From: Microtetraspora fusca
GTDB lineage: Bacteria; Actinomycetota; Actinomycetes; Streptosporangiales; Streptosporangiaceae
Direction of reading: 5' to 3'
Assembly: GCF_001570365.1 (NCBI RefSeq)
Contig: NZ_BBYK01000063.1
Location: forward strand, 62,001-126,000
Length of the DNA: 64,000 bases
Made by a program: the position numbers and the translations under genes. Numbering within the stretch: the stretch's first letter is position 1; the number at the start of each line of letters is the position of its first letter. The notes beneath the pieces were generated by a model that made no database searches, was not told the DNA's origin, and was given only the letters and a program-made list of their open reading frames with translations. Shown piece after piece: positions 27,086-36,050 of the stretch.

Positions 27086-28461
27086 CGTCGTCGCGTGGCT
27101 GGCGCGAGCCGTACGGCGGGCGGGCCGTGCACGTCGAAGCCGGAGCCGAGTTCCAGGCGACTACGACACAGGTCTGCGGACTGTTCCCGTTCGTCGCCGG
27201 TTCGGGCTCACCCGCCATCGGCACACCGATCGGCCGCCATCAGCTCTTCGGTGAGGTCGTCTGCCTCGATCCGCTGGCCTGGCTGCGCGCGGGTCTGGTC
27301 ACCAACCCAGGCGTCTTCGTACTCGGCCAGCCCGGGACCGGCAAGTCCACGTTCGTCAAGCGGCTGATCACCGGCTCGATCGCCTTCGGCTCGACCGCGC
27401 TCATCCTGGGCGACACCAAGCCCGACTACACAATGCTCGTCGAGCACGTCGGCGGCCAGGTCATCCGGGTCGGGCGCGGGCTCGATCGGATCAACCCGCT
27501 CGACACCGGCCCACTCAGCGCCGCCGTACGCAACCTGCGCGGAGCCGAAGCCGAACGGACCCGCTGGGAGGTCCGCGGCCGACGGCTCTCCCTGCTCATG
27601 GCGCTCTGCACGCTGGTACGGGAAGCCCCGGTCAGCAACGCCGAGGAGGTCATCCTCGGCCGCGCGATCGACCTGCTCGACGAGCGCCTCGCCGAGCCGA
27701 CCATCCCGGACGTGCTCACCGTGTTGGAAGAAGGACCGGAGGTCCTTCGCTCGGCCGCACGCGCGGAGCAGCCGGAGCGATATCGCGAACGGGTCAGTGA
27801 CCTGGTCTTCACCCTGGAACTGCTGTGCACCGGCTCGCTCGCGGGCGTGTTCGACGGGCCGACCACATGCCCGATCGACCTCGACGCGCCCGCTGTCTCC
27901 GTCGACATCTCCCGTGTCGGCGCGGCGGGTGACAAGCTGCTCACCGCCGCGATGCTGTGCACCTGGGCGTACGGCTTCGCCATGGTCGACGGCGCGGCGG
28001 GTGGCCCACGCCGTTCCTATCTCGGAGTGATGGACGAGCTGTGGCGGGCGCTGCGCGGCGCCCCCGGCCTGGTCGAATACGCCGACAGCCTGACCCGGCT
28101 CAACCGCGCCAAGGGCATGGCGTCCATCATGATCACTCATTCGCTGGCCGACCTCGACGCGCTCCGTACCGAGGAGGATCGGGCCAAGGCGCGCGGCTTC
28201 ATCGACCGCAGCGCGATCACCGTGCTGGCCGGGCTACCGCCGCGCGAACTGGCCCGGGTCAGCGAAATCACCCGATTGACCCGGCCCGAGCAGGAGCTGG
28301 TCGCCTCCTGGTCTGCGCCCGATTCCTGGCAGGCCGGAGCCCGGCATCCGGGACGCGGGAAATACCTCATCAAGACCGGCGACCGGCTCGGCATCCCCGT
28401 TGAGCTCTCCCTCGTCGGCATCGAGCGCGAGCTCTACGACACCGACCAGGCGATCCGGTGA
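27082..28461 (+). CDS. VirB4-like conjugation ATPase
   Basis: The protein is 459 aa. Walker A is GQPGTGKSTFV near residues 95-105, followed by LILGDTKPDYTMLVEHVGG. Walker B is the LGVMDELWRAL region near 310-325. A conserved ITHSLADLDAL segment follows, with an RGFIDRSAITVLAGLPPREL tail. This is the ATPase core without the long N-terminal part, as expected when the partner SCO6880-family protein is separate. It powers substrate transfer and pilus-like assembly at the inner membrane face. Start GTG 27082 (GTGA overlap). Confidence 0.9.
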   Translation: MTSSRGWREPYGGRAVHVEAGAEFQATTTQVCGLFPFVAGSGSPAIGTPIGRHQLFGEVVCLDPLAWLRAGLVTNPGVFVLGQPGTGKSTFVKRLITGSIAFGSTALILGDTKPDYTMLVEHVGGQVIRVGRGLDRINPLDTGPLSAAVRNLRGAEAERTRWEVRGRRLSLLMALCTLVREAPVSNAEEVILGRAIDLLDERLAEPTIPDVLTVLEEGPEVLRSAARAEQPERYRERVSDLVFTLELLCTGSLAGVFDGPTTCPIDLDAPAVSVDISRVGAAGDKLLTAAMLCTWAYGFAMVDGAAGGPRRSYLGVMDELWRALRGAPGLVEYADSLTRLNRAKGMASIMITHSLADLDALRTEEDRAKARGFIDRSAITVLAGLPPRELARVSEITRLTRPEQELVASWSAPDSWQAGARHPGRGKYLIKTGDRLGIPVELSLVGIERELYDTDQAIR

Positions 28462-30197
28462 CCCGCGCGATCGGGCCCCGCGCCGGATTGACTTTTCAGG
28501 GTGCGACCGTCGGCTGGACACTGCTGCTCGCCTGCTGGGGCGTCACCGGTTTCTTCTGGCTGATCTGGGCGGCGGCCTGGATCGGCAGTCATCTGTTCGG
28601 TGGACGGGTGGGCGAGTTCGGTTTCGCGTTCGCCTCCGACGTGGTGGCCGGCCGTACGGCTGCGGCATGGCCCGATACCCCAACCATCGCCGTCGTGGTC
28701 GTCTCTGTCCTGCTGATCTCGCTCGCGATGGCCACGGTCACGGGCGGCTGGTTGGTGATCGTCAGGCGACTCCCCGATCCGGGTGATCCGGTTGCCGCGC
28801 TGGCCGACAATCCGGGTCTGGCGTCGTTGCGACCGGAGGCAGCGGCCCTGAAGGCGCGCGAGCTGCGCCGTACGTTGACGGACACGCCGGCCCCGGGAGA
28901 CATCGGTCTCGCGCTCGGTGACCTCATGCGCGGCGGACCCACACTGTACGCCTCGTGGGAGGACACGATCGTCGCCTTCATGGCGCCGCGATCGGGGAAG
29001 ACGACCTGCCTGAGCATCCCGTATGTGCTGTCGGCGCCCGGCCCCGTCATCGCGACGTCCAACAAGTCCGACCTGTGGGCGGCGACCGCGGTGCTGCGAG
29101 CGGAGCGCGGAAAGACGTGGCTGTTCGACCCGCAGCGCATCACCTACCAGGAGCAGGACTGGTGGTGGAATCCGCTCCGCGATCTTCGCAATGTGGAGGA
29201 CGCCCATCGGCTGGCCGGGCACTTCGTACTGACCGTCGACGACGGCCAGAAGCGCGACCTGTGGGGACCGGCCGCCCAGGACCTGCTCTGCGCGCTGTTC
29301 CTCGCCGCCGCCACCTCCGGGCGTACGCTCCGCGACGTCGCACGATGGCTGGACGCGCCGGCCGTACCGACGCCGGTCGAGTTGCTGGACGCGGCCGGGT
29401 TCGCGCTGCTCGCGTCGTCGCTGCGCGGCGCTCAGAACGGAGCGGTGGAGACGCGGGATGGCATCTACCAGACCGCGCGCACGGCGACCAAGGCGCTGCG
29501 CGACGAAGCGATCATCTCCTGGGTGACGCCGTCGTCGCTCCCCAGCCTCGACCTTTCCGACCTGGCATGCGGAAGCGACACCTTGTATCTGCTGTCGAAG
29601 TCGCGCTCCGCGGCGGCTCCGCTGATCGCCGCACTCACCGACGCCGCGATGCGGGCAGCCGAACGACGGGCTGAACGCATGGGCGGACGGCTCGACCCGC
29701 CGATGGTGGTGTCTCTGGACGAGGCGGCCAACATCTGCCGGATCGCCGACCTGCCCGAGCTGTACAGCCACCTCGGTTCCCGGGGCATCGTCCCGGTGAC
29801 GATCCTCCAGTCGTACGAGCAGGGTGTCACGGTGTGGGGCGAAGCCGGCATGGCCGCCCTGTGGGGAGCCGCGACCCGCAAGGTCATCGGCGCCGGAGTG
29901 GACTCCCCTCGCCTCGCCCGCGACCTCGCCACCCTCGTCGGCCAGCACGACGTCCCGGTGCGTTCGGTGTCGTACGGAGACGGGCGTGCCTCGGAGCAGG
30001 TCTCGCTGCGGCGGCAGGACATTCTCGAACCGGCCGCGATCCGCGCGCTGCCACCTGGTACCGCACTGCTGCTGGCCACCGGCGGCCGTCCGGCACTGAT
30101 CTCGCTGCTGCCCTGGTACCGAAGCCGTGACGCGGAGCGCATCCAGTCCTGCCGGGACTCGCTCGAACAATTGATCACGGAAGGCGCGAGCAGATGA
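28458..30197 (+). CDS. VirD4/TraG-family type IV coupling protein
   Basis: The protein is 579 aa. Two N-terminal transmembrane helices lie at about 15-42 and 72-100. Walker A is APRSGKTTCLS near 175-185, followed by GPVIATSNKSDL. Walker B is VVSLDEAANICR near 415-427, with LYSHLGSRGIVPVTILQSYE after it (TraM-recognition/TraG-D type). The protein couples the relaxosome (DNA) to the secretion channel. The GTG start overlaps the VirB4-like gene, and its stop overlaps the DUF4913 gene. Confidence 0.92.
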   Translation: MTRAIGPRAGLTFQGATVGWTLLLACWGVTGFFWLIWAAAWIGSHLFGGRVGEFGFAFASDVVAGRTAAAWPDTPTIAVVVVSVLLISLAMATVTGGWLVIVRRLPDPGDPVAALADNPGLASLRPEAAALKARELRRTLTDTPAPGDIGLALGDLMRGGPTLYASWEDTIVAFMAPRSGKTTCLSIPYVLSAPGPVIATSNKSDLWAATAVLRAERGKTWLFDPQRITYQEQDWWWNPLRDLRNVEDAHRLAGHFVLTVDDGQKRDLWGPAAQDLLCALFLAAATSGRTLRDVARWLDAPAVPTPVELLDAAGFALLASSLRGAQNGAVETRDGIYQTARTATKALRDEAIISWVTPSSLPSLDLSDLACGSDTLYLLSKSRSAAAPLIAALTDAAMRAAERRAERMGGRLDPPMVVSLDEAANICRIADLPELYSHLGSRGIVPVTILQSYEQGVTVWGEAGMAALWGAATRKVIGAGVDSPRLARDLATLVGQHDVPVRSVSYGDGRASEQVSLRRQDILEPAAIRALPPGTALLLATGGRPALISLLPWYRSRDAERIQSCRDSLEQLITEGASR

Positions 30198-30571
30198 ACG
30201 AACCGATGTACGGCTCGGTGGAGGAATGGGTGACCGAACGGTTCGTGCCGATGTACCGGCGGACGCTCGGCGGCGAGTTCCGATGGTGCGCCCAGTGGTG
30301 GAAGCACGCTGAAGCGATCTCGCGCCTCACGTCGCTCTGGCACGCCTGGGAGACGCTGCGACTGGAGCCGGGCACCGGCATGGGCGTCTGGTATCGCGAT
30401 CACCTCGACCACCAGCTCCCGATCCTGCTCGGCGCACGCGGCCCCTTCTACCAGTGCAGCGAGGACGAGCACCTCGAACCGCACCTGGCCACCGTCGAAC
30501 CCGCCCCTCCGGGATGGTGGTCGGTGCCTGCGGAGGTCTCGTCCAGTGACGGCTTGTCCACAACCGGCTGA
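30194..30571 (+). CDS. DUF4913 family protein
   Basis: The protein is 125 aa with the family signature FRWCAQWWKHAEAISRLTSL followed by LWHAWETLRLE, an M-x-x-W-Y-R-D-H motif and GPFYQC. DUF4913 proteins are almost always encoded next to TraG/VirB4 genes in actinomycete ICEs and plasmids; their molecular role is unknown. ATGA overlap with the coupling-protein gene. Confidence 0.9.
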   Translation: MNEPMYGSVEEWVTERFVPMYRRTLGGEFRWCAQWWKHAEAISRLTSLWHAWETLRLEPGTGMGVWYRDHLDHQLPILLGARGPFYQCSEDEHLEPHLATVEPAPPGWWSVPAEVSSSDGLSTTG

Positions 30572-30649
30572 TCGTCCACAGAACCGCGTTCTGCGACAGG
30601 TACAGGCGGTGAACGCCACCAGCATCGTCAGCAGCGGAAGGAGAGAGAC

Positions 30650-31078
30650 ATGTTCGACCACTACTACGACGGCCTCAACAGCCTGCGTTACGCCGACCGC
30701 TCGTCGGTCACCGCCGCGGCGGCGGACACGTTCGCCATCATCGCCGCGACCCTGAAAGCGAAGGAGGACAGCTGCCCACCCGAGCTGCACGCCTGCTACG
30801 CGTATGCGGGGCAAGAAGCCATCGAGGGACTTGCCGAACTCAGCGCGCAGATCGATGAACGAGACGTATCCAGCCTCATCGCCACCTGGACCGAGCAGTC
30901 GGAGATCGAGGACGACGGCGGCCATCTCGTCGACCTCGATGGGGTCAACAGACTCGCCGCCCTGACGTGCGAGCTGCTGCTTGGCGTCGTCAAGCGGTAC
31001 CCCGAGCCGGCCTCGAAGCTCGCCCTGCTCAACGCCGCGGCGAACGCTGGCCGGATCCGGGACCTGACAGCGGCATGA
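30650..31078 (+). CDS. Conserved-looking helical protein of unknown function (142 aa)
   Basis: Start ATG 30650 follows a strong GGAAGGAGAG ribosome-binding site, 78 bases after the DUF4913 gene. The predicted protein is acidic and mostly helical, with no membrane segment and no recognised motif. Its stop overlaps the start of the 496-aa gene (ATGA), so the pair is probably co-translated and may form a complex. Confidence 0.75.
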   Translation: MFDHYYDGLNSLRYADRSSVTAAAADTFAIIAATLKAKEDSCPPELHACYAYAGQEAIEGLAELSAQIDERDVSSLIATWTEQSEIEDDGGHLVDLDGVNRLAALTCELLLGVVKRYPEPASKLALLNAAANAGRIRDLTAA

Positions 31079-32565
31079 CCGTCACCTTCGGCGACCTCAT
31101 CGACGGCGCTCAGGCACACATGGAGATCGCCGAGCTGCACGCACGTCATGACATCGATGTGACCGTTTCCGCAGGGGTCTTCAACACCGCGCGGTCCCTC
31201 ACCGCGACGCTGGCGCGCTGCGCCCGCGACTTTGCCCGTGCCGACGAGGTGGCTCGTCCGATCCGCGAAGCCTCTCACCTGCTCGCCCGGTGGGAGCCGA
31301 ACCACGCGGCCGCCTCGCATCCGCTCCCGATGCACCTGTCGGCCGCTGCGACGGCCTGGGGAGCCGCGGGAGACATCCTCGCCACACACTTCAGCGCGGA
31401 CCGAACCGCAACGCGCTCCGAGTGGACCACCGTTATCACCAGTCAGCATGTCCGCGACCGGCTCGTGCGGGAAGTGGCCAGTCACGCGCTTGCGTTGTCC
31501 GCCATCCTGGACCGTACGGCGCTCGCCCACGCCGCCGACGCCCGCTTCGCCTCAGGCCTGCTCAGCTCACCCATGCTCATCAGGGCCTCCACGCTGGACG
31601 GTTCAACGGCTCTACGAGAGATTCCCCTCAATCGACCCGGCCCGGTCCAGCCACTCCCCCACCAGCCAGAGACACCCGACGAGCTGCGTGCGGGCATCAC
31701 CGCTGACACCGACGCACTGCGTACCCTCTGCCACCTCGACACCGAGCTCGGCCAGCGGGAGTGGCAGCGTACGGCCCTCGCCGCCTCGATCATCACCCAC
31801 ATCGGGACAAAGCTTCTCACCGGGCTCACCCGCCGCTCGTACGAGCTGAATCCCGACCGGAACCACGCCCTGGGGAAGGCACTCCAACGCGGCACCAATG
31901 GCATCGACGGCATGAATGCCATGTGGAAAGGCGTACGGCAGGCGTGGGAAGGACGCCTTCCTGCAAGGACCGCCACCAGGTCAGCGCGTCAGCAGCACCT
32001 GGACCAGGTAGTCGTTCGCCTCGGCCGTCTGCTCTACACCGACCCGTTGTGGACCCCTGCTCGGCGTAACGCAGTGCCGATAAAGTCCCCCGAAATGATC
32101 GCGCCGACCGCGCGAGACATGGTGCCGGCCCTCCGATCGGTGCTGCGCGTCTTCGAGGCGCTCACCGTCATCGCCGAACATGACCGTCGCGACGTGACGC
32201 GGGCCATGCGAGCCGAGCGACTCCCCGAAGACCTGGTGCAAGCCTACGGATGGCTGACCTCTTCACGAGTCCGCTCTTCCTGGGCCCTCAGCGAAGCTCT
32301 TTTCCACGCGGCTGATCCGGGCCAGCGGCCTGAACTGTGGCATGAGGTCGATCTGCTGGAGATGCGCCGGGATCCGGCCGCCCACTCCTGTCACACCCTG
32401 CGCGAGCGGGAAGGCACACGGCTATGGCTGGAATGGCTCAGCACCCGCGACGCCGTCTCCGAATCCCACCTCGACCTCACTATGGCCTCCAAGGGGGCCG
32501 TCCTCAGCGGCCTATCGCCAACACCACACGTTCGAAGGGCAAGTCATTCCACACAAAACGGATAA
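31075..32565 (+). CDS. 496-aa helical protein, last gene of the transfer operon, function unknown
   Basis: Start ATG 31075 overlaps the preceding stop. The protein is soluble-looking, rich in Ala, Arg, Thr and His, and probably entirely helical, without Walker, nuclease or membrane motifs. The last ~20 codons run into the transposase remnant that starts at 32569 in the same frame directly after the TAA stop. The native C-terminus may therefore have been altered by an old insertion. It may be an accessory transfer or entry-exclusion protein; that is a guess from position. Confidence 0.7.
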   Translation: MTVTFGDLIDGAQAHMEIAELHARHDIDVTVSAGVFNTARSLTATLARCARDFARADEVARPIREASHLLARWEPNHAAASHPLPMHLSAAATAWGAAGDILATHFSADRTATRSEWTTVITSQHVRDRLVREVASHALALSAILDRTALAHAADARFASGLLSSPMLIRASTLDGSTALREIPLNRPGPVQPLPHQPETPDELRAGITADTDALRTLCHLDTELGQREWQRTALAASIITHIGTKLLTGLTRRSYELNPDRNHALGKALQRGTNGIDGMNAMWKGVRQAWEGRLPARTATRSARQQHLDQVVVRLGRLLYTDPLWTPARRNAVPIKSPEMIAPTARDMVPALRSVLRVFEALTVIAEHDRRDVTRAMRAERLPEDLVQAYGWLTSSRVRSSWALSEALFHAADPGQRPELWHEVDLLEMRRDPAAHSCHTLREREGTRLWLEWLSTRDAVSESHLDLTMASKGAVLSGLSPTPHVRRASHSTQNG

Positions 32566-32568
32566 TCG

Positions 32569-32712
32569 GTTGTCGAGCAGGTCTTCGCTCTGCTGCATCA
32601 CTTCTTCCGACGGCTTCCGATCCGCTGGGAGATGCGAGTAGACATCCACCAGGCCTTCCTCGGCCACGGCTGCGCCCTGATCTGCTGGCGCCACCCCAAC
32701 TCATCGCGTTAG
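32569..32712 (+). pseudogene. C-terminal remnant of an IS5/IS4-type transposase
   Basis: The frame reads VVEQVFALLHHFFRRLPIRW, then EMRVDIHQAFLGHGCALICW and a stop at 32710-32712. This matches the C-terminal 'V-E-R-x-F-x-x-L…R-x-D-I-H-x-x-x-L' ending of DDE transposases. The rest of the gene is missing. It lies directly beside an intact IS5-family element, which probably inserted into or next to it. Confidence 0.7.
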
Positions 32713-32719
32713 CACTGCA

Positions 32720-33811
32720 AGAGGGCGTTTTCGTGCGTCTCGTGAGCTGAAGTCGCCTATGTCTGCTGGTTGATTTGTACGACATGCGTGATATCCGCTT
32801 ATCCGGGAACCAAGGCGCGCTCGGGTCTGTGTCCATTTCGTGAGGTGAGGGTGACCGGATTCCGTCTGGCGTAGCTTCGCAGGAGACACGCCGTGTTCGG
32901 CTGATGTTGGGTGTCGCGGCGCACGAGGAGTAGGGGTCGATGCATGACCCCCCGACGCGCGTACCCCGCCGACATCTCCGACGCCCGCTGGGCGCTGATC
33001 GAACCCACCCTGGCCGCTTGGCGCCAAGCCCGGCTCGAGCGGCGCCCGACCGGACAGGCGGCCCGCACCGACCTGCGGGACATCTTCGACGCGATCTTGT
33101 ATGTGAACCGGACGGGGATCGCCTGGAAGTACCTGCCGCACGACTTCCCGCCACACCCCACGGTCTACTCCTACTACGCCGCCTGGCGTGATGAGGGCAT
33201 CTTCACGCAGCTCAACTACGAGTTGACCGGTCTGGCCCGCGTCAAGGCCGGACGCGCCGCCGAGCAGACCGCGGCCGTCATCGACACCCAGAGCGTGAAG
33301 ACCTCCGCCAACCCGCCCACCACCACGCAGGGGACGGATGCCGCTAAGAAGATCGTCGGACGAAAACGCGGCGTCGCCACCGACGCGCTTGGCCTGCTCC
33401 TGGCGGTGACCGTCTGCGCCGCCTCGGTCTCGGAGAACCACGCCGGAACCCGAGTGCTTGACCAGGCCAAAGCCGCCCATCCCACGATTACCAAGACCTG
33501 GGTCGACGCCGGCTTCAAGACCCAGTTCGCCGAGCATGCCGCAGCCCTGGGCATCGACGCCGAGATCGTCCCCCGCAATTCCGACGTCAAGGGCTTCCAC
33601 GTGCTGAAACGCCGCTGGGTCATCGAACGCACCCTTGGATGGCTGATGCTGCACCGCAGGCTCGCCCGCGATTACGAGACGTTGCCCGCAAGCTCCGAAG
33701 CCATGATCCACATTGCGATGATCGACAACGTCAGCAAGCGCGTAACCGGCGAAACCACACCAACCTGGAGACGGACGTACTAGGACGAAAAGTTCAAATC
33801 AAACGCCCTCT
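32720..33811 (+). mobile_element. IS5-family insertion sequence, complete
   Basis: Imperfect terminal inverted repeats beginning AGAGGGCGTTT at 32720-32730 and ending AAACGCCCTCT at 33801-33811 enclose one complete transposase gene. Length is about 1.09 kb. No clear target duplication is seen; the flanking bases are CAA and TAA. Confidence 0.8.
32944..33783 (+). CDS. IS5-family DDE transposase
   Basis: The protein is 279 aa. An N-terminal DUF4096-like region is visible (DISDARWALIEPTLAAW; LRDIFDAILYVNRTGIAWKY). The catalytic residues are Asp in VIDTQSVKTS, Asp in TWVDAGFKTQF and Glu in WVIERTLGWLMLHRR. All are intact, so it may be active. ATG 32944 is chosen; an upstream GTG at 32911 is in frame. 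Confidence 0.88.
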   Translation: MTPRRAYPADISDARWALIEPTLAAWRQARLERRPTGQAARTDLRDIFDAILYVNRTGIAWKYLPHDFPPHPTVYSYYAAWRDEGIFTQLNYELTGLARVKAGRAAEQTAAVIDTQSVKTSANPPTTTQGTDAAKKIVGRKRGVATDALGLLLAVTVCAASVSENHAGTRVLDQAKAAHPTITKTWVDAGFKTQFAEHAAALGIDAEIVPRNSDVKGFHVLKRRWVIERTLGWLMLHRRLARDYETLPASSEAMIHIAMIDNVSKRVTGETTPTWRRTY

Positions 33812-34279
33812 AAGAACGCGCAGGACCTCTGATGTCTACGGAGAAGGGCCTGCCGTCCATGCAGCGTGGTGCGATTGCCCACGAGGGCGGTGGCCCCGCG
33901 TCTTCTCCTCATCCAGGACTGGGCTTGATTCGGCTTGACGGACACCCGAGATCAGGGGTTCACCCCCGGAAGGATGTCCGTCATGGAGAACATGAGGAAG
34001 AAGCCCCGTCCCCGACGGCGAGGCCGCGACCTTGGCTGTGGCCCGACCTGGGCTGGGCGGTCCACCAGTCCGCCGATATCGCCAACGCCCCAAGAACACG
34101 GCCCGACGAGCTCACGAGAGGCGGGCACCGGGTCCTACCAGAGGGCTACATCCGTGGCCCGACCTTCTGGAGCTGGCAGGCTGGCGCCTGGCCCAGCGCG
34201 GGAGCCAGGCGACGCGGCCCCCAAAGGGCAGCAAGCCCCGCCGAACCCCAAGGTGAGCATTCCGCAGGCAGTTGGCACG
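33812..34279. other. Gene-poor stretch with an IS3-type orfA start remnant
   Basis: The only recognisable item is at 33974-34020: ATG after a CCGGAAGG ribosome-binding site, then MENMRKKPRPRRR, the usual beginning of an IS3-family OrfA. It degrades into arginine-rich nonsense. Just before it, GACGGACACCCGAG and GATGTCCGTC resemble the leader of such elements. The other frames here are compositional artefacts. Confidence 0.4.
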
Positions 34280-34780
34280 ATGCACTCCATGGACTTCGAG
34301 AGCCCCAGTGGGGTGGTGACGCGCCGCGCGAACGCTTCGGACTGGGCCGGACTGGCCGGGATCGACTCCATCGCGGCATCGGGCGACCATGCGCGACGCG
34401 AGAGCATCCAACGCTGGTGCGAACAAGGCCTTGTCCTCATGGCCGAGGATGCCTCCGGCCCCTTGGGCTACAGCGTGCTGGAGTACACCTTCTTCGAGCA
34501 GGGCTTCGTCACCATGCTGACGGTCGCGGCCACCGCCCGCCGACAGCGCGTGGCCACATACCTCCTCAAAGCCACCGAAGAAACATGCACCACCCTGAAG
34601 CTATTCACCTCGACCAATGTCTCGAACCATCCCATGCAGCGTCTGCTGCAGCGTGCCGGCTGGACCCCGGTCGGCCTGGTCCATGGCTTGGACGAAGGCG
34701 ATCCCGAACTGTTCTACCTGTGCCCAAGCGCCCGGCTGGGCAGCCGAGACGAGGTCGGGCGTCCACGCGACCCACGGTGA
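34280..34780 (+). CDS. GNAT-family N-acetyltransferase
   Basis: The protein is 166 aa. GNAT core: VVTRRANASDWAGLAGIDSI at the start, a central strand LMAEDASGPLGYSVLEY, an acetyl-CoA loop region TVAATARRQRVATYLLK, and SNHPMQRLLQRAGW near the end. The loop lacks the canonical Q/R-x-x-G-x-G/A spacing, so activity is not certain. The substrate is unknown. It appears intact within a region of broken genes. Confidence 0.75.
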   Translation: MHSMDFESPSGVVTRRANASDWAGLAGIDSIAASGDHARRESIQRWCEQGLVLMAEDASGPLGYSVLEYTFFEQGFVTMLTVAATARRQRVATYLLKATEETCTTLKLFTSTNVSNHPMQRLLQRAGWTPVGLVHGLDEGDPELFYLCPSARLGSRDEVGRPRDPR

Positions 34781-34880
34781 TCAACGGTGTCCGCGCCCAC
34801 GTCCGCACGCCCCCGTGAGGTGCCCCGCATCTTCCGGACAGGTCCCCAACTACGGTTGAGGAAGCACGGAAGGGAAGGCT

Positions 34881-34943
34881 GTGACGGGGCGCAACCGACG
34901 ATTCAGCCAGGAGTTCAAGGACGAAGCCGTCCGGAGAACGTGG
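34881..34943 (+). pseudogene. IS3-type orfA N-terminal fragment
   Basis: GTG 34881 after AGGGAAGG gives MTGRNRRFSQEFKDEAVRR, the standard start of an IS3-family OrfA (HTH_Tnp_1). The frame then joins directly to peptidase sequence at about 34945, so it is an insertion or recombination scar. Confidence 0.6.
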
Positions 34944-35111
34944 GGCCCCTCAGCCGACTCCGCCTTCATTTCTTCACTCGGCATCCCGACAGTTCTCTTC
35001 GGCCCCTCCGGCGAGGGTGCCCACGCGGACGTCGAATGGGTGAGCATCGCCGACACCGTTGCCTGTGCCAAGGTCCTCGTGTCGGCAGCAGCTGCGCTGA
35101 GCCGGACGTGA
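34944..35111 (+). pseudogene. C-terminal fragment of an M20 peptidase (ArgE/DapE type)
   Basis: The translation contains DSAFISSLGIPTVLFGPSGE then GAHADVEWVSIADTVACAKV, ending LSRT-stop. This is the metal-binding C-terminal segment of M20 deacetylases/deacylases (G-x-x-x-x-x-F-G-P-G…G-A-H-x-x-x-E-x-V). About 85-90% of the gene is missing. Confidence 0.65.
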
Positions 35112-35199
35112 CATCCAAACAACAGCTGAGTGGTTTGGTGACCAGGTCGAGGAGTGGAGAAGCGGCTGGGCGACGATGGCTCGGAGCCTTGTTCTGGTT

Positions 35200-36029
35200 T
35201 CAGACAAGCTCGGTCCAGCGATCCAAACCGCGGGCGCGGACTCGATGCCTGGAGTGTTCGGGCGCTTCTTCGACCGCGTGGGCACTTTGAAGAGAATGAC
35301 TGGCTTCGGCATGTTTAGCGAGGAACGCGGCATGGCTCCACGTGCCGCCGAGTTCCGGGGCGAGGGAGGCGCGGGCGATCGGGAGGAACCCTTCCCGATC
35401 GTGTTTTGCGCAGCGTTCCGGTAGGGCTCCAAGGAGAGGGGCGTTCGCGACGCCTGGGAGGTCGGTCAGATTGCAGCGGCTGGCCAGGTCCGGCGCGGCG
35501 GGCCAGCTGCCGATGACAAGGCCGTACAGGGGAAGCCGGCGGGTGCGCAGCGCTTCCACGGTCAGCGCGGTGGTGTTGAGGGTGCCCAGTCCGGCGGTGG
35601 TGACGACCAGGACGGAGACGTCCACGCCGAGGTCGCGCAGCGCGACGGGGAGGTCGGCGATGGTGCCGCCGTCCGGGTCGTAGCGCACGAGGAGGCCGCC
35701 CGCGCCTTCGGCCAGGACGAGGTCGTGGCCTTCCGCGAGCCGGGCCGCCTCTGCCGCGGCTTCTCGGGGCGGACCGGCGGGAGGCCGCTTCTGCGGGCGC
35801 CGGTGGCTGGTGCGAGCGGCTCGGGGTATCGGGCGAGTTCAACACTGCCGGTGACGGGGCCGGCCAAGCGGGCGACCTCCTCCACGTCGCAGAGCTCGCC
35901 TGGGACCAGGCCGGCCTGAGCCGGTTTCAGTACGGCGACGCGGCGGCCCGCCGCGGCTGCCAGGGATGCTATCGCGGCGGTGACCACCGTCTTGCCGATC
36001 TCGGTGCCGGTGATGATCAGCACACACAT
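35200..36029 (-). pseudogene. bioD: Dethiobiotin synthetase, broken by a 1-base frameshift
   Basis: The first part (from ATG 36029) reads [20 protein letters not shown], the BioD P-loop (G-T-x-x-x-G-K-T; Glu and Ile replace the usual Asp/Val pattern), then [13 protein letters not shown]. The frame must shift near 35758-35764 (minus strand CCCGAGAAGCC) to continue as [35 protein letters not shown] and PLLGALPE, all BioD hallmarks. Loss of one G in GAGGAAGCC would explain it. BioD similarity ends near 35340; the rest of the frame is read-through. It follows bioA, as in biotin operons (ATP-dependent ureido ring formation). Confidence 0.75.
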
Positions 36030-36050
36030 GGATACGTCTCTCCCTGGAGG

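Noticed and set aside
28434-30170. 578-codon minus-strand frame.
   Set aside because: Antisense shadow of the coupling protein, which has clear Walker motifs; the shadow is Arg/Gly-rich without domains.
29465-30925. 486-codon minus-strand frame.
   Set aside because: Overlaps the coupling-protein, DUF4913 and 142-aa genes antisense; composition is that of a GC-rich shadow.
33832-34818. 328-codon plus-strand frame.
   Set aside because: Overlaps the GNAT gene in another phase; Pro/Arg/His-rich with no family resemblance.
35176-35424. 82-codon plus-strand frame, possibly continuing a helical protein upstream (AEWFGDQVEEWRSGWATMAR).
   Set aside because: It overlaps the end of the bioD remnant antisense, has no ribosome-binding site and no match I can name; a fragment of an unknown protein remains possible.
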